Source: Patiria miniata
Lineage: Eukaryota; Echinodermata; Asteroidea; Valvatida; Asterinidae
NCBI RefSeq assembly: GCF_015706575.1
Contig: NW_024037064.1
Location: 3,781,427 to 3,845,426 of the forward strand
Length of the DNA: 64,000 bases
Direction of reading: 5' to 3'
Below, piece after piece: positions 62,493-64,000 of this stretch (position 1 is its first letter; each line of letters begins with the position of its first letter). A program made the translations under genes and the position numbers. The notes beneath the pieces were generated by a model. It searched no databases, had not been told where the DNA came from, and worked only from the letters and a program-made list of their open reading frames with translations.

Positions 62493-63937
62493 CCAGCACA
62501 TGTTCATCAAGTCTCATCCCCTGCCCCGCAAAGTACAAAGGAACAATGCTCAGCACCAAAAAAACCTGAAAGTACACCGAGTCCCCCGTCATGTAAACCA
62601 ACTGTGCCACCAGTGAACCGGTCTCTGGCGATGATGCGGGACTGCAATCTTGCATGGGAGCAATTGAGAAAACTGCGCAGGTATTTTAGTTAAATACATT
62701 TTTGAAAATTATTAACGCTTTCGATTAAAACATTTTATGAGATGAATTCAATGTTCATGATAATTTATAACCAAAACAGATATGTAGGTCCCGCCATCGC
62801 ATCAGAACGATCAATGAGGACACAGCAGAAACGTCTTCTGAAAGACTACCTTGAGGGAGAACTCGTAGAGCTCATGTTCCCAAGTGCCAAGTCTGATGGG
62901 TCTCATGGGTTTGAGGGTAGAATGGTGCCATATGTCACTGTGAACAACCTCAGCATGATGGTGCTGGATTATCTGGACGGACTTGAGGAGTAAGTACTTC
63001 ACCTGTAAATCAAAAAATGTGTTATAAATTTCAATTTAAATGGACAAAATGTGGCATTTACAAATATATACATGTTTTTTTATAGGTGCAATTCCCTGAC
63101 CTGGCATAGTGGTGTCATCCCACCAAACGAAATTTGGGTCAAAATTGGAGGTGACAAAGGTGGCTCTTCGTTTAAGATGGCTTATCAAATAGTTAACGTG
63201 AACCATCCAAACAGCCTCCAAAACACGGTGGTATTCGCGTGCTTTGAAGGGAGCGACACATCTCAAAATTTGAAGAGAACACTTCCCAAAATCATAAGCC
63301 AGATCACCACGCTTTCTAAACAACAATGGAGGTGAGCAAAAATTTAAAAAGGAAAACGTATATGTTACTTAATCTTAAACATAAACAAATTAAAATTACC
63401 ACGTTTATTGCTCAAAAGCTTGTATATGCATATTATTTGTGAAACTCTTATTCTCTGCTGTTTCTTTCTTCCCTGAACATGATGAACAGAGGACGAACAA
63501 TTCGCTTGCTCTGCTTCGGTGATTATGAACTCCTGTCCAAGTTGTATGGCACAAATGGACCCAATGGTACTTATGTCTTTTTTGGTTAGGTTTATAATAA
63601 TGTTGTCCTAGTTATGCATAGCTTTGCAAAGTTACAAGCACTGTGTACTCAGTACTCTATGAGGTTTGCAGAAAAAATCTAGGTGAGGGGCAACATTAGA
63701 TAATTGATTGGCTTTGTCAATTCTTTCCTAGCACGATACTGCTGTATTTACTGCTTAGCCAGTAAGGATACAATGCAGGTGCCCATAGCTGAGAGGGGTT
63801 CTTCCACCAAGAGAACACTCGACCAAATCCAGCATCACTACAACAAATTTGTAGATGATGGAAGCAGACGAAAGAAGGCCAAAGACGTTTCCTTTAGCAT
63901 TGTCGACACTCCAAAACTGCCAATCGAAATTGACCAC
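62493..63937 (+). CDS. RAG1-like gene, transposase-like core exons (runs off window)
   Basis: Five further exons join in matching phases: 62493-62680, 62780-62989, 63086-63331, 63490-63566 and 63732-63937, with a GTAAGT donor continuing past the window. The core has WVKIGGDKGGSSFKMAYQI, which corresponds to RAG1's first catalytic Asp region (KESCDGMGD...RFSFT). RLLCFGDYELLSKLYGTNGPNG followed by CCIYCLASKDT corresponds to the RAG1 segment GYDEKL...YICTLCDATR with the second Asp. The third acidic residue would lie beyond the window. The same KxGGDxGGxSFK...GDYxxLxxxYGxxG pattern is, from memory, found in uncharacterised cnidarian, mollusc and echinoderm proteins, including the N-RAG-TP type transposon. 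Whether this is a transposon or a settled host gene cannot be told here. Confidence 0.75.
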
Positions 63938-64000
63938 GTAAGTAATCTTTTGCATGTGTGGTACATATACATGTATATGTGCTTATGTGTACATGTACAT

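Overview
The window looks like nuclear DNA of a marine invertebrate deuterostome, most likely an echinoderm or a relative such as a hemichordate or amphioxus. It is AT-rich, intron-rich and crowded with transposons. It carries two paralogous DEATH-NACHT-LRR immune-receptor genes (a family hugely expanded in sea urchins and amphioxus), a PIH1D2 first exon and a RAG1-related gene. The organism is inferred from gene families and repeat style only.

Layout. 1-9.4 kb: the NACHT-LRR exon of receptor gene A and its duplicated downstream DNA, interrupted by a 1.8-kb foldback element. 9.5-10.7 kb: exon 1 of PIH1D2, split by a 5'-truncated LINE with a target duplication of about 168 bp. 11-18 kb: non-coding DNA with a DIRS-like fossil, tandem repeats and a hAT-type MITE. 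18.5-25.5 kb: a decayed CR1/jockey-like LINE, split by a 3.95-kb TIR transposon that carries remains of a spliced gene. 26-28.7 kb: small inverted-repeat elements. 28.7-48.1 kb: an element bounded by CAGGCGCGGATCCAGG-type ends and a 5-bp GAATA duplication, with a nearly whole 17.8-kb Polinton nested inside it. 48.8-57.1 kb: a LINE tail, then receptor gene B, which can be followed from an MGNLRS start through small symmetric exons, a Death exon and a NACHT-LRR exon, with SINE, MITE and pogo-like insertions in its introns. 57-60 kb: the duplicated 3' DNA again. 60.9 kb to the end: a multi-exon RAG1-like gene running off the window.

How the parts work together. Receptor genes A and B are a tandem segmental duplication in the same orientation. 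The family is taken to act as cytosolic sensors: NACHT oligomerises, LRR senses, Death signals. Insertions present in only one copy (the foldback in A, a MITE in B) give empty sites and relative ages. The Polinton carries a protein-primed polymerase, integrase, major and minor capsid-type proteins, packaging ATPase, several small membrane proteins and a TFIIB-like gene. No protease part was recognised. It reads as a mostly open fossil with about two breaks.

The most unusual items are the RAG1-like gene (RAG1-type N-terminal zinc region, RING, and a D...D transposase-like core), the 9 x 83-bp hairpin array in the Polinton, the TFIIB-like gene, and the repeated symmetric PQVPG linker exons of receptor B.
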